64,000 nt of DNA from Xiphophorus maculatus (Eukaryota > Chordata > Actinopteri > Cyprinodontiformes > Poeciliidae), in NCBI RefSeq assembly GCF_002775205.1, contig NC_036457.1, forward strand, positions 2,814,975 to 2,878,974. Direction: 5' to 3'. Shown here one piece after another: positions 12,299-27,300 of this stretch. Every line of letters begins with the position of its first letter. Position 1 is the stretch's first letter. The position numbers and the translations under genes were made by a program. A model generated the notes under the pieces. The model did not search any database, was not told where the DNA came from, and saw nothing but the letters and a program-made list of their open reading frames with translations.

Positions 12299-12339
12299 TG
12301 AGGTTTTGTTGTGGATCCAGGATTGGCTGATGTAATGTT

Positions 12340-15300
12340 TCACCCTGTGGCAGTGCAGTGAGGTAAACTGTGTTGCTCTCGCTGCTCCGCTGCCGTCTGG
12401 ACGCCGCCGCTGCGGTTCTGGACCGAGTACAGAACGCTGAACTGGGCCTGATGATTACTGATCATAGTCTTGACTTGTGGGGTGATGAAAGTCCTCGCAC
12501 AGTGGAGCCTCACCAGGCCCGTCTGACCTGCAGAACCAACCCACACATGGCTGCTCATGTTCGGGTTGAACCGGGCCTGGAGAGGAGAGTGAAGACAACA
12601 GCAAATGTTCTTAAAAGGAACCAAAATGGACTGAATCATTTGGTTGAAGACACAAATCTCCATAGTTTCTCAGTAGAATCAAAACACGCTGAGGGGGTCA
12701 AAATATAAACCCTCGTATGCACAAATGTACTTTACTTTATCAAATTACTTTTTTAATTCATCTACTTATTTTCTTCCATCCCTAATTATTTACCTTACTG
12801 CTCATTTCTTTTTTTAGTTCTTTTCTTAGTAATGTAACAATTTATTTATTATTTCCTTCCATCCATGCTTCCCTGTTTAATTATTTAAGCTTTTGTCATC
12901 ATTTGTCTGCACTGTAGGCACTTTAAAAAAAAGGCTGATGTCTCAGTGTGAGTTAAACCTTCAACCTGTTTTCAGGCTAAACTTTCATTATATTTATAGT
13001 AAATCCTTCTTCTTTAAGTAAACACACTGTTATTTATGACTTTTCTCCCCTGTGAATGACTCAGCCGTCGCTCTAAGGAAGTGAATAAAACGCCTCACTT
13101 ATAAATCCTCCTAGTGGTTTTAACTTTTGCTTTCTTTCTTTCACTGCTGACTCATTCTTAACCATTTATTCCCTTCAGATGAAAAAAGAACAAACTGGTG
13201 AAACGCTGTGAGGGATTTTTTGACCCATAAAGTGTCCGTCGATCACTTCACCCCGAAGGGCAAAGCCGCTCCTTGGACTCTGCCTCTTAAAATTAAACAC
13301 ATCATATCCTCAAATGGCCGCTCTCCATCTCCCCCTCCTTCCTCCTGCTGGGAGTGACATTTTTCTCATTTTCCACATCATTACATTTGGCCTGACTTTA
13401 TAGCTGCCCATCAGAGAAGGAGGCAGATCCCACCTTTGATTTCTTTCTCTCTCATTCTGGCACTTATCTGTTCATTTCCTCCCTATATGTGCTGCAGAAT
13501 GAGTGTGAAAAGACAGATAAAGTGCTGTAAACGCACCTTGTAGAGTGCAGCCAGCGGCATGTCATCCAGGTTCATAACTGCTGTTACTTCTGTGCTCCGC
13601 ATGTGTTTCCACAAAGCGTGCTTATTGAGTCCTGTAAGGCGTTGCTGGAAGTCAAAGGGACGAATATTAGCACAAAATATTCAAATAATGGAAACAATAA
13701 ACTGCTTTACTCCAACAGTACGAGTTTCTAAACTCTTCAGGCGGTTTGCATGAACAATTAATGTTCTCAGTTCTCCTGCAGTTAGCTTGGACTAACTAAG
13801 CTAACAACAAGGCTATTGATGTCACTGCACTGCAAAATCACAAAATCTTACAAAGTATTTTAGATCTATTATCTACTACAAATATCTTCGTACACTTGAA
13901 GAAAAAACAAAACTAACTTTCAAGTTACAAAAGCTTGTTTTAAGTCAGTAATTCCTTAATATCGAAGAAAAAGTTCTTATTCCACTCAGAAGTCAAGTCC
14001 ATGCTCCTGCAAATCGTATATAGGAACATGTCGACTCTTTACTGTAATCTTCAACCATAGATTAATATGCAAACGTTTGTCTTTGCACAAAGCTTTTCTT
14101 AATTGTCCAAATATTGAATATATTTGTAAAGAAACTGCACACATATGACTAATTAGGTAACAATCTGGCAGTTAAAACCAAAAACTGGATGCAAGAAAAC
14201 ATTTTACTAAAATCTTCTACAGTTGTAGATTTGAGAAAATAAAAATATCACTTTATAAAAAGTTTTCAAATCTGATTCAAATGACTTTTACTCACTTTGT
14301 TATTTTTGCTGGTTTTAATCAATAAACATTACTATTGTGATAAAAAGACCACCAACCTACCATATCCAAGTCTTTAAAGTGCAGGTAGTATTTCTTAACA
14401 GCCTGTTTGTACGTCTGAAACTGCCGGTGAAGACCAGAATCTCCTCCAACTCTTCCTCCCTCGTCTTCATCGTTTATTGGTTTTTCTGTCTCTCCTGCTT
14501 CTTGTCCTTCCTCTTCCTCAACTTTATTTTGTCCTTCTTGTGCTTCATAAGGCTCCTTAGATGTGATGTAGGCAGGCTGAGGGAAAATAATTAATAAAAC
14601 AAACTTTCTACACCTTTAAAACTGAAAAATCAATCAAAAATCAAAATGGAAAAATTGTTTTTTTCTAGAACTTACAAAACGTCTCAAGGATGTTCTCTTG
14701 ACAGAGCAGTTGGGCAGCGGTAAGATGGAGAGAATCAGATCGCCGAGTGTATCTGATGACATCACGGTGTGCAGCCAATCAGAGTAAGACAAGGACTGCG
14801 GCGACACAAACAGACCAATCCACAGTCATGAAGTTCAGGTTTAAATTGAAGAAATAAAATATCCTGAACTGAACAGTTCTGTACCAACAGATGTGCTTAG
14901 TTTTTATAAAATAAATTAAATATTGTCAAACAAATGTCACCAGGCTCTTTACTATGCAAAGCATTCTGGGTAGATGACATATGTTAGAAGCTAAGTCGCT
15001 AGCTTCGTCCAACCAGAACAGCAATTCATATGGAATAAAGTTCAGCTCCTTTAATTTGATCCGAAGTGCGAAGAAATAAAGTGCAATGCAGAAAAAACTG
15101 GGACAATGAAAGAGCTCCAATTTTTAACTCAACCTGTTTACTGTTAGAATAGGCATGAAAACATTTTATCAGATATATTAGAATGACGTTTTACAAAGAC
15201 TTAAAGAGGGGTTATTATGCAAAATAGATTTTTTTGAGCTTTACATCAAGATGCTTTGTCTTCCTATTTGATTTGATTTTGTGTTAGCTCATGCTAACAG

Positions 15301-18300
15301 CATTAGCTCTTGCTAATATAGTAAACAGCATATCACAAAACGATCACGTTTGTCTGTTTCAACAGATATTTTATGTACATCGGCTCATGAAACCATTTGG
15401 GCCTCAACCCAGACGTTTTGTTCGCTTCTTGTGTTGTTTATACCCTTATGTTCACAAACAAACAGTGAGCGCTGTAGGCCGAAAATATAGCAAACATGAG
15501 TTTTCATGAATCACAAACAACAACTTTGAGTTTAATAGGAAGATTACAACATATTTAGGTCAACATGTTGAACTAGTCATGGTTCCCTTTAAGAGCAGTC
15601 AATAAAATGGGAAAAGTAGAAGCTGTTGGCAGGAACACTGAGCCATCTTAGGGAATTTCTTTTAAAGTCATTTTTGTGGGTTAAATTTTGTCTTCTTAAC
15701 TCATGTTTTAGACCATATTTAGATTTTTTATTTCTTTTTTTCTCTCCAAAGAGTTTTTGTGGCGCTAGTGGCTCGTATTTTTGCGATAGAGACAGGAAGG
15801 AGGGTGAGGAGATGGGGGAAGACATGTGGCAAAGGTCGCCGGGACCGGGAGTCGAACCCGCGACGTCCGCGTCGAGGACTAAGGCCTCCAAACGTGGGGT
15901 GTGCTAACCCCCTGCGCCACCACAGCACGCCCCAGATATTTAGATTTTTATCCTCACTGCATGTGACTCCTTCCTCAGATTTCTCTAAAAACATTTTAAA
16001 AGTCTGAAGTTTTTCTTTGCTCTAAAACCCAAAAATAAAGATAAAACTAGAATTTTATAACATCCATAATAGAAAACCTCCACAATTTTGTACAGGAAAT
16101 GTTGTAAAGTATTTTTTTCCACATGCCCAGTATGTTTCATGGCTCCAGACAGATTTTATTAAAGAAAAAAATTAAAAGTGGATGGATTAAGTATCTGAGA
16201 CAACTGCTGTTCATATTTTTCTCTTCTGATGCAAATCCTCTTTGGAGGAAAGTTTCTCTCACCCATACAGATGTACTCCGAGGAATCGCAAAGTAGGAGC
16301 GCAGGTAGTGATCAACGTAATGAACTCCAACTGAACTTCTCCTAAAACAACATCAGCAAAACATGAAATCAACCAGGACATTTTGATAAAAGTAAATTCT
16401 GATGTATGAAAGTTCAGAACAAGCGCAACATTTAGCCTGTTATGAAAACACACATTTTCATTTCCTCTTTGTAAGCTATAAATTTAGCCCTATATTTATT
16501 AAGAAGTGTAATTAACCACTGGCTTAGAACGACTCAAAACAATTCTTAGTTAAAATATTGAAGAAAAAAGATATGAAACTGTTTTCTTTGGGACTTTAAA
16601 GTGTAAAATGATCTTATTTAAGTTTGAAGAGGAGTAGAAAATATCTAGCCTTCTGGTTTTTGTTTCCATCCAAATTCTGGAGGATAAAATATTTTCTCTC
16701 TCGTTTTTTACGCTTTTCAGTGAACTGCAGATTTTTCACTTGAAGGTACACATTTAATTTTAAATCAACAAGGCATTCCTAAATGTGTATTTATTTTTCT
16801 AGACTTAAAATCACAGATTTCTTAGTCTTTTTTAGCCTATTTATATAATATACATATCAGGGTTTCTGGTGAATATGGAAGGATTAATAAAGTTGAAGTG
16901 AGATAATGTCTGGAAACCCAAACATTTTTGCAAATTCTTCCCTTTTTTGACATTTATTTTACTTTCTCATCTGGAAAGATGAAACAATAAAAATTCAGAA
17001 CTCTTTTATTTGAAAAGAGCCTAATAATCCCACATTCTTTGTCCAGCGTAAATAATCTGTTGTTATTTTCGCATTTCCAGATGTAGCTGGAAAACAAAAA
17101 AAAGTAATTTCTTTTGCATTTATTTACCTGAAGAAACGGTGTTTTTATAAATAGATGAATATACCTGTAATATGGATCCAGTCATCAAAAGTAGATTTAG
17201 TGACTCAAGTTGACAGGATCTGAATTTTTGAGCTAAAGCTTTTTGAATTTTTGTTGAACTTCAGTTTTAAATGTTTTATCATCTATTTATGGAACAGAAA
17301 TGACTCAGTTTGTTAAAAAGACACATGCACATGTTCATGATAATAATAAATGAACTATGTTGCCATCATGTATTTACATGCGATAATAAATCGTATCCAG
17401 TGTTTCCATGACAACAAAAGCTGGGTTAGAAGCTTTCTTACGGTACAAAGGCAGATTCCTGGCCAACCAGAACCCCAGGTGAGTCCAGCGGCCAGCAGAG
17501 CTCAGTGGTCAGGTGGCGTTTTTGGACCTTGACCATGTTACTGAGCCTCCTCAGATCCCACGTCTTCAAGCAGCGGTCCTCACCCGCTGATGTCAACAAG
17601 TATCTGTCAACAGTTTGGGAAATTAATGATTCATTTGGAAGAATCCATGCATTTTTACTGGGTGAAACGCACAAAAAAAGTCTGAATATTTGATTTATAT
17701 TGTGAAGTTTCACGTGGAATTCATCGTTTTTCTTCCCATTGATCAACACTGCCAGCATTGTCTGCCGTAAACAACTGATGACACAGAAATCAATATGTTT
17801 TAATGCAAAGAGTGCAAAGAAAATCTGTTCACTTCATATCTGAGAACAAAAAAGCTTTTTGAATCTGAACAGAGAAAAGCAAAGCTTGACTCAAACTAAC
17901 AAAGCTCAATATTCTTCATATTCTTTTTCAATGTTACATTTTCTATTAATTTTAATCCAACTAATATCCTGTTTTTTAACATAAATCAAGCAGCTGAAGT
18001 GCAAAAACACAAAATTAGGATTTTTTAAAGACAAAACTAATTAGTTGTAGATGTGTCCACATATAAATGGTGCTGCTGTGCTGTTAATGGTACCATTAAT
18101 TATTCAGACGTTTCCATACTAGCTGCAGTAATGCAACATGAATACAAAGTTAGATTCGCTGGTGCAGAAGTTTCAATGTGACTTCCTTTAGAATTACTGA
18201 ATATACAGAAAGTAATATAATACTAAAATATATGAAATATCGTCAATAGTGAGCAAAACATGGATGCAGGTTAACAGCTAAGGACAAAAATGAAGCTAAA

Positions 18301-21300
18301 AGAATGAACACATAAGAGTCTAGACAAAAATATCGGTAATAAAATAGTTAAAATAGTTAGAATTCAAAATATTCTAAATATTTTTGCATTGTTACAAACA
18401 AATACACTTTAAAACCTTAAATAGTTCTTATGTTTTTCTTGTTACTAAACAATTACAGAATAATCACAGTAAAATATAACATAATTTTTTTATACTTTTT
18501 TCTGCTAAGATTGATCTAAAACGACACACAAATAATGCAAATGCAAGAAATAAAAATCAAAATAAAAAAACAGGTATATATTTTATATATGCTATATTTT
18601 AGTAAACGTTTAACATCAACATCATGTATCTGGAATTTGTTTAAATTTAAGGCCAAATTAACTACTAATTAGTAAAACAGAAATTACAGAAAAAAGACTT
18701 CAAAGTTAAACTGCCCTTTATTTTTATTGAATAATCATCAGTTTTGATCGTTTTTTTGTCACTTCTAGCACTGAGCAAATGAGAATGAAAGATTTTACAG
18801 CGTCACACTGAGCAGTTGCAGAAATTTTAACTAATTTCACTGACTGATGGAGCGAGCCGCTCCGATGCAGCGACTGCAGATTAATGTGTTTAACCAGAAG
18901 ATCTTTTGATCTTAATCATGTTGTAATGAAATAAAGAGTCAGAAGACAGTATAGGGAAAAATATTACTTAAATTCTTGTTGCAATCTCAGTAAATCCACA
19001 TTTTTGTTGTAACATAAGACAGCAGGTAAAGTATTTAACATATAAAGAAAATATTTCTTTCCTTCCACTGCAAATAAAGCGGTTGAGTGATTTGATTCAA
19101 TTTCATGGGAAAATAGCAGCACAGCTTAATGAGGTGAAATATTGAAAGACATCCACAGATCTGTTTGTTTATATCATCTATAGCTGCTGTATTTCCAACA
19201 AAACACAGTTATTATTATTCAAGTAACACATTACAAATCTAAACATCAAGGTTTATTTTGTCTTTTCTGGAGTGGTATTTTTCTAAGTAGAATTGCGTTT
19301 CAGTATTTTTGCATTTCTCTGTCTAACTTAACTCTATAAAAAAATATTTGTGGACCATTTTAATATTTGTATATTTTTTGTAGTGCATATCTAACACATT
19401 TTTAAACAAAAGGTAGCTTGGGAAGCTGAAATACCTTAGCACAATGCTAATTAGCACAATAATGGCTGCCGTTTCCAAAGCAGCCAATAGGGGAGCGCCA
19501 TTCATTTTGCTAAGCACTGATTGGCTGTAACTCTCAAATAAGGAAGATGTTAGCGTCTGTGGTAGTGGTAAGATATTAAAGTATATTTGGTGTTTGAATA
19601 ATTAAAATAGGCAGCTCTAAGCATTTTTAAAGGAGATCTGACATATTTACTGATTTCAGCTATTTGCAGGCGCTAGTTCTTGCTAACTCTCGCTATTAAT
19701 GGGAGTCAATTGTACCAGAATTTGATAGCATTTAAAATTTTTACAAAAGAAAAGTCTTATCTGGAAAATATGAATATATTTCAGAGGCATGGACACAGAA
19801 AATGCATGTTACCTATTAAAAAAGATTATTATTAGACTCTTATAATAACGGTTAGGGATGGAGTACCTCAGAGGCCAATTCTAGGACCTCTACAACATCA
19901 AAAGCTAATTTTGTCAACAATGAGTGATGTTGCGCTATTGTGCTGAACAAGTTCAGAGAACATAGAATAGTTGAAATTTGATTCAAAGAGCCCAAATTTG
20001 TGTAAAATAAGGTGCATCCCAAACATTGAGGCACAATAAGAACTAGAAAATCTTTGCGTCCTCCAACAGTCAGTGGGAGAAGAGCTCACCTGGATGCAGG
20101 ACAGAAGACCAGAGCTCTGACGGCGTTGTCGTGAGCGAGTATCGATCGATAAGGCAGCAGAGTCAAAGATCTGTCTGACTCTCTGACTCGCAACAGGGAA
20201 GATTTTGTACAAAGATCCCAGAGTCCAACAACACCTGGAAGGAGAGAAAAGGATTAAAGAAACAGAAGAATGCAAAAGACGAAAAATATTTAATACAGCA
20301 AAGAAGAAATGCATCAGCAACGGAGAGAGATCCAGGTTATTTATTTGTTCTTCCAGAATCTGGAAAATCAATTCGTACCGTCGTAGAATCCAACAGCCAT
20401 TATGTTATGTGGTTTTTGAGGAAGCCAATCCATAGACAGAACCTGTCCGCTCCTTTCTTCACGAAGAGATTTGATGCAGCCAAGTTTTAACGTTATCACA
20501 CCTCGTACCTGCAGAAAATGAGAAGAAAACAATGCAATGCACACAAAACAAACCAGTTTCATGACTTTGTATTGGTGCTTTAAATGACAAACAGACGTAT
20601 AAACAGGGCCTACCTTGTAAATTGGTGGTTTTTCATTGTTTCTTTCTGTGAAGACACAAAAGCATCAACACATTCAGTTACATATTTCCATTTTGAAATC
20701 TTTAAGATGCAAATTTACATTGCGAGAAAATATGACATGTCACGGATGAAAAAAAAAGTCTTCAAGATGTATTAAAATACTGAAGGTAAAAGTGAAAATA
20801 AAAACTGTCTGTGGATTTCATGGCTCTCATCCAGCAGTGGTTTTCTAAGTGATCATTTCTGTGTTTAGTGGTTGGAGAAACAAGGTATCAGGCTGTTCTA
20901 GATCATTAGTTTTCCCTCCTCCTCCGGTTTGGATTCGTAGCGGTTCAGATCAATAGTGTCCGGTTAATTCACCCAAACTATCCATCACCTCACCACAACC
21001 TGAGTAAAACACAAACTACTCCTTTACAAATCTCAAGACTAGACCTGAACCCTGAAATAATCATTATTTATGTAAATAAATCTGTATTAAATCCATTAAA
21101 AATTCTGAAGGAGAGAAACTACAAACCCTGATCTAAAAATATTCAGACACTAAAAACTCTGACCAAGAGCTAAAGAATGTCAATGATTGCTTTCAGCAGA
21201 GAATAAAAAGCCGGTGCAAAGCGCAGCAGTTTGACTCGCCCCCGGCCCAAAGTAAGTCCTCGATGAATGACAGCACAGCGATACGAGACGAGTCAGCTAC

Positions 21301-24300
21301 AAGAGCTAAAATTCATAGCTTCCAACACTAATAATCCGCTCGGCGATGCATCTTTTTTGTCATTTCAATTATAGATCCTTGTCTGATGGAGAAAGGCGCC
21401 GTAAATTATGTGAGCTCCCAACAACACCTCACATTCTCACTGCTCATTGTCACCGACCCGCTCCAGTCCTGCAGTTTTTAACGGCCTCCTCCTCTCAGTC
21501 ATTGTGGCGACTGGATCGACAAAAGCCATTTACAATTATCTGTCGCAAACAGAAGTGCAGAGACACTTATAGGTTCTGTTTAAACCCGTTTGGGTCAATT
21601 TCTCCACAGAAATGGCGTCCAACCAGATCCATGTGAGATAGCTTTCTGCATGTAAATGATGGATGTTTCACTGCAATTACGGTATGCAAAGGTGACCTAC
21701 TATGCTTCCTTGAACGGGTTAGGGTGGATTTATGAGCGATACAAAACATGTTCATTACATTTCTTTTTGCACAAAAGCATTCTTAGATAGAGATTTTAGT
21801 CTAGTCAGCCTAATTTGATCCATAGGATCTTTCATCGCTTTAAATCCAAATAAGCTGCAGTTGGCCACGCCCCCCAACTCTACATTACAACCAGACATCT
21901 TTGAACAGCAGAAGTGGAGCCTCCTGGACAGCCAACAACAACGCAGCAAGTGGTTTTGGATGGTAAGTAAGCAACTAAACTTGTCTTTTCCAGCAGCCAG
22001 TGTACAGTGCATACAGTGGTAAAACCAGCTGACCAAACATGCTAGAACTCAGCTTGGGTTGCTAGGTGACGGGCTGGGTTTTGCTAGGTTTCAAACTGCT
22101 CATTGTTATACCTTCTAATCTTTGGTGCAAGTTGAATTCATGCTGAAAATGTTATTTTGCTACCTAGGATTTCTCTTTCTTATTATTCTGGCCCATAGGA
22201 AATAGAAATTAATTCATCCAAACTGATCTACAAAGGCAAAAGTTTGGTTGTATCTCAAGTCAGACAAAAACACAATGTTTTAGTTTCATCTGGATCTTAA
22301 AACTAAAACATACAAATCACATACTAGGAAACAGGTAAAGCTACTGTACTACACCACTGAGTCTGCCTCAGTTATTGCCTCAGTTATTGCCCCTGCTATG
22401 TTTTGCTGCTATTTTATAATGCGAGGACCTGGAAACTGTTTTATCCAATAACTATAACCAGCGGTCAGAAGCAGCATCTCGGAAACCGAACCCAATGATC
22501 CGTGACAAGAAAATAAAATGGAAACCAGTGGAGAGAGTAAAAAAATGAATGTCAGGTTTTATAGAGCTTTTTATGTCCAAATTTAGACTCGCGTATATTT
22601 CCTTTAGTTGTAAAACCAAGTCATGTGTAATAGAGTCCAGCCTGAGACCAAGCAGTTAATTGATTTTCCTTTAAGAACAAAAACATATGAAACAAATACA
22701 GTTTAAAATTTAAAACTAATCTTTTTTGCATCATTCTTACAATTATCAGCTAATATAGAATAAACAGCGCCTTTATGTTTATTAATCATGCAAAAATGGG
22801 ACAAAAAGCTTAAAATGCAGCTTTTAGTGAAGCAGCATAATTACACAATGAATAATTTAGCAAATTCAAACTTTTAATTTGAGTACATTTATTTACTGCT
22901 ACACAAATAAACTTGACTTACTAAGCAATATGTTTACATTTTCTTGGGAAATGAATATGACGATTTCTCTTAATCTCTCTTCAAAATAGGAAAGACATGA
23001 GAACAAGTTCTTCGAGAAAGGTAGGTGAGTGATGGTGTATAAAGTGACAATTACAAACTTCACATTTTATTTCAATTTATTATTTAAACCTGCCCAAGAT
23101 GTATCAATGTATCGGCCCCAATGTCAATCAAGCTCATGTACTTGTTGCTAAATGTGCTAATGACAGAGAAAGAATTTATTGTTACAGGAAAACTGCCGTC
23201 ATTGGTGGCCATGCTAACTAGCCTGAGCATTCATGACAGCTTACCAAAGAGCGTCACACGGAGAGGTGATTGACAGCGCTAAGACCCGCCTCCTGGCCCT
23301 GATTGGTTGTTTCTAGATAGCACTGGGAGAACGCAGAGAAGCTTGATTTTTCACAGAGTACCTGTCTCATCTAAACAGTCACGACATGGTAACAGTTTCA
23401 GCAAATATGTAAAAAAAAAGGATTTTTAATAAAAGTTACATACTGCAGCGTTAAAGTTTTAACAACAAGGCTAACAATACTCTAACTGTGTTAATATTTT
23501 AGTTAAAAACAGATGTGTCTTCATGTTGGATTTCCCAACTGAATAACCGTAGTCAAACTTTATTCTTTTATCTGCAGTAAAACATGAATTTAATATACTT
23601 TCTGTGTAAAACCATTTATTCTCAAGTCTCTCTTGTTCTGAAATGCGATGATTCCAGACTGCTGTTGTGTTTAATCAGATTAGCGGCGGGGCAGACGCCT
23701 GACAGGAATAAAAAACACTAACTCACGCAGACACAAGCGGCGTTCTGCATATGATGGATGCTGCAGATAAAGCGGTCATTAATCTCATTCACACAGTGTT
23801 CTACCAGCAGAGCCCCAGAGGCGGCAGACAGGACTGGACCACAGGCTCCACCATCGATAATCTCAGCATGGACTCGGTTTTTTCACAAGATTTTTTTAAA
23901 CTACTGTCACTGTTAAAGCTGCATGGCACAAAAAGACTGAGTGCCCCGGAGGGCTTTGTCATTTTAACTAAGATTTGCTCCGGTTAATGAGCTCCATGTC
24001 TGATATGATGGATAATCCAGCTGTTTGATTGATTAAATAATTATTGAGTTCATTTAGTTGCCTATGAAAACCTCCTGACATTCCCTTCTTACATGGTTAA
24101 GCTATTCATCAATTACTTCATCAACAAAAATGTTGGATAATTTCTAATAATTATTCTGATGTTTATAATTTTCTGAAGGAAAACTGCTTATCTTCATGGT
24201 AAGATTGGGTTTTTGGAAAATGGTACAACATTTTTTGATGCTCCAGCACATCATGAATAAGGTTTGAGGCAACAAGCATGTTGTAGATTCTATCTTTTTC

Positions 24301-27300
24301 TCTACCTCTTTTAGCCTACCTTTTAATCTGCTGACACGCACACGCCACAGGTACAGCCATGTTTTTGTATGACTGATGCCAGGCACACATAAACAGACTG
24401 ACACTGATTAGACAGCCATTGGAGGATACAGATTGCAGAAAAGAATAAAAAGCTAAACATGCGCTACAGGTCTTTGCCTCACTTGCTTCCATCCATAAGG
24501 TGAGCTGATGTGGCCCCAGGGCTGGATGGTGAATGTAACTCTGTATCGGTTCTATTTCTATGACATGTATAGCTTATAACATTTGATGATTTTTCAGCAT
24601 TAAAGCCTGCTTTTATATATAACCAAATCTCATTATCTCTCAAGGTAATTTACACTGAGGGGTTCTGGTCGGGTCCTGAAACTGGTTAACGGACCTGGTG
24701 GAGCACAGACAAAAATGAATGAACTCCAACAAGCAGAAATAAATCTGCACTGAATGACTCACAGATTCCTTGTAATTAAACATTAGCTTAGTTTTGATGT
24801 TATCTGGATCTTGATGAACATCAAAATCAAGTTCTGGTTCATGTTGAGTCAAATCGTCTGCTTCCTGGGACATTTTTTGCAGAGCTAGTGCGATTTATCC
24901 ATCAGGTGTTACACTGCAGTCCTGCAACACTTAAAGTGACGTCAGAGAAATTTAAGGCTGCAGTAAACCAAGAGCACCCTCTGCTGGACACAGCAAATAC
25001 TTCATTTTTTAACCTGCTTAGTTAAAGAAAATGCAATATGAGAATAAGGTCATAATATTATCTGATTAAAGAAGAAAATGAGAACAAAGTCATATTACCA
25101 AAATAAAAACCAAATAATACGAAAATAAAGTTCTAATATGAGAAAAATCATTCTTACTCTGTTAAAATGAGAAATGTTTCGTATCTTGTGAAGTTATGTT
25201 AATAAGAAAATTCTTCATCTTTCAACACTTTCTGCATCAATTTATTGAGTGATATGACTTTGAAATGATTCTGCAAATGACTGTGTGTATTTCAAAGAAA
25301 GAACCACAAAAACTGAGTTTCTGTTTCATCACGCAGAAATTAAAATGTAAAACATATAAAAAAATTTCCATTTCACTGTAAATGAGCAAACAACTTCTGA
25401 ACAGTTTCACCTAATTAGGAACCATCCTAAGCAACAAAACATTACTGGCAACCAAAGTTTTCCTTTCTGTGGGTCAATGGGAAGAGTTGTCATTTGACAA
25501 TCTGAAGGTTGTGGGTTCGATTCCAGCTTTCTCCCACCACAAAATGTTACCTCTATTGAGATGCTCTTTAAAAGAAAGCTAAAGGCAAAAATTTAAATCT
25601 CTCCAAACACTGACAAAATTCTTTTTAAAGAGAACCTGTTGTGCAAAATTCCCATTTTACACCTTTTTGTGCTTCCATTTGGGTTTTTAAGACTTCTACA
25701 AAAAGTCCGAGTGCTTAACAAAACCACCCGGCTGTTTTTTTTTTTTTTTTTACAATAAGTTAATATTATTTTGGTGTCTGGAAAATAAGCCGCTTCAAAA
25801 ACCCTCCAAATGTAACGTCTCAAGTCAGCATGCAGAGAAGCCCGGCCTGTCACCTAGCAACCCAAGCAAACTTCCAACATGTCACCTTTACATTGAAAAG
25901 AAAATTTGAATTGAGCAGGTCTTACCAGAGTGTGTGAGTTTTGAGTTTGAGAGCAGAGCATCAGGATGAGGCAGGCTGTAGATGGTGACCACACCGCTGG
26001 ACGTGGCTACAGCCAGCAGACCCAGCCTGGGCAAGAAAGGAGCCTAAAGGCAAAATGAAAGATGAGATTTCATGTTTTTAAGGGTACGCAACACATATAA
26101 GTTGAGTTCAGTTTACTTTATTTGGGATACACATTTAGCTGCAGCAATGCTATTTTTTACAGTGATCCATACATCACTTCTTGACAACATTACAACAATT
26201 ATTAGAACATAAAAGGAAACAAAACAACAATATGGAAGACAACATGGCAGAAAATACTTTGTTTTAGGTTGAACACATTACTAACTCTAGAATGAAACCA
26301 AGTATTTATATTGTTGGCTGTTATTGTTATAATATATAATATTGTTTTATCTGTCCTTTAAAATGTTTCACTATTATTAAATATAATACCAGTTGGTAAT
26401 TAAATAATGTACATTTTCTGTACATTAACTTTTGGTAAAATGAATCTATTTTTAACAGTATGCCTAGTGAAATCATATTATGTATATTGACTAAACAATA
26501 CATTTTGAAATAAACTAAGTAGCTGAAAAATACACAAAATGCTAATTATTTTTACCTTTCTGACAGAGTCAGGAAGCTCCCAGCCTCCTGCTGGACACCA
26601 CTTTAACTGCCAGATGAAGCCTTTGTCCTGAGCCAAACCGTAAACCAGGGAGGGCTGAGAGTCTGGTCTGCACAGGATTTACACAAAGAATAATCAATCA
26701 GTCTATATTTACAGAGGACTTTTAATGAACGGTAAGACTGAAAAAGGAAATAGATTTGAGTTCAGTCTGGATGTATATATTTTATATCTACCTCTTGTTG
26801 TACTCCAGTTTGCCACAGTCCCACAGCTGGACCAGTCCGGGTTCTGAGTAGGTCTGGTTCACATAGTGCAGGTCGTCCATCCCTCGATGGCAAGCCAGAG
26901 CGATGTACTGGGAGGCCGGAGCGCCGTCCGGGGTGGGACACCACTCCAGCGCCCAGACGGGTCCACCAGCAAACAGAAACATGTCCCAGCGGCACGGGTG
27001 AGCTGCCATCGCCTCAAACCTGACAGGTTCAACAACAAGTTAGCTTAACTCAACATTCACTCAACCTTTCATCTCTTAAACCAGTGAATAAACGGAAAGG
27101 CTCATCAGTCTCACCTGCTGAGTCTTAGCAGAGGAGATTCTTCCTGGTTTAGATTGTCTCTGGACACTTTGAAGGCAGCCGACTCCAGTTCTTGAGGAAG
27201 GTATTTTTCCAATTCACTGAAAAATCAATGAATTAGATTGAGCGAAGGCTAATGCTGTATGACACAGTTTAATAACTGTCCTGACATGCTAACAGTTTAA

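Noticed and set aside
15840-15925. Functional tRNA gene (minus strand)
   Set aside because: A and B boxes are present, but the arms do not fold into a tRNA and the unit has a SINE tail and target duplications.
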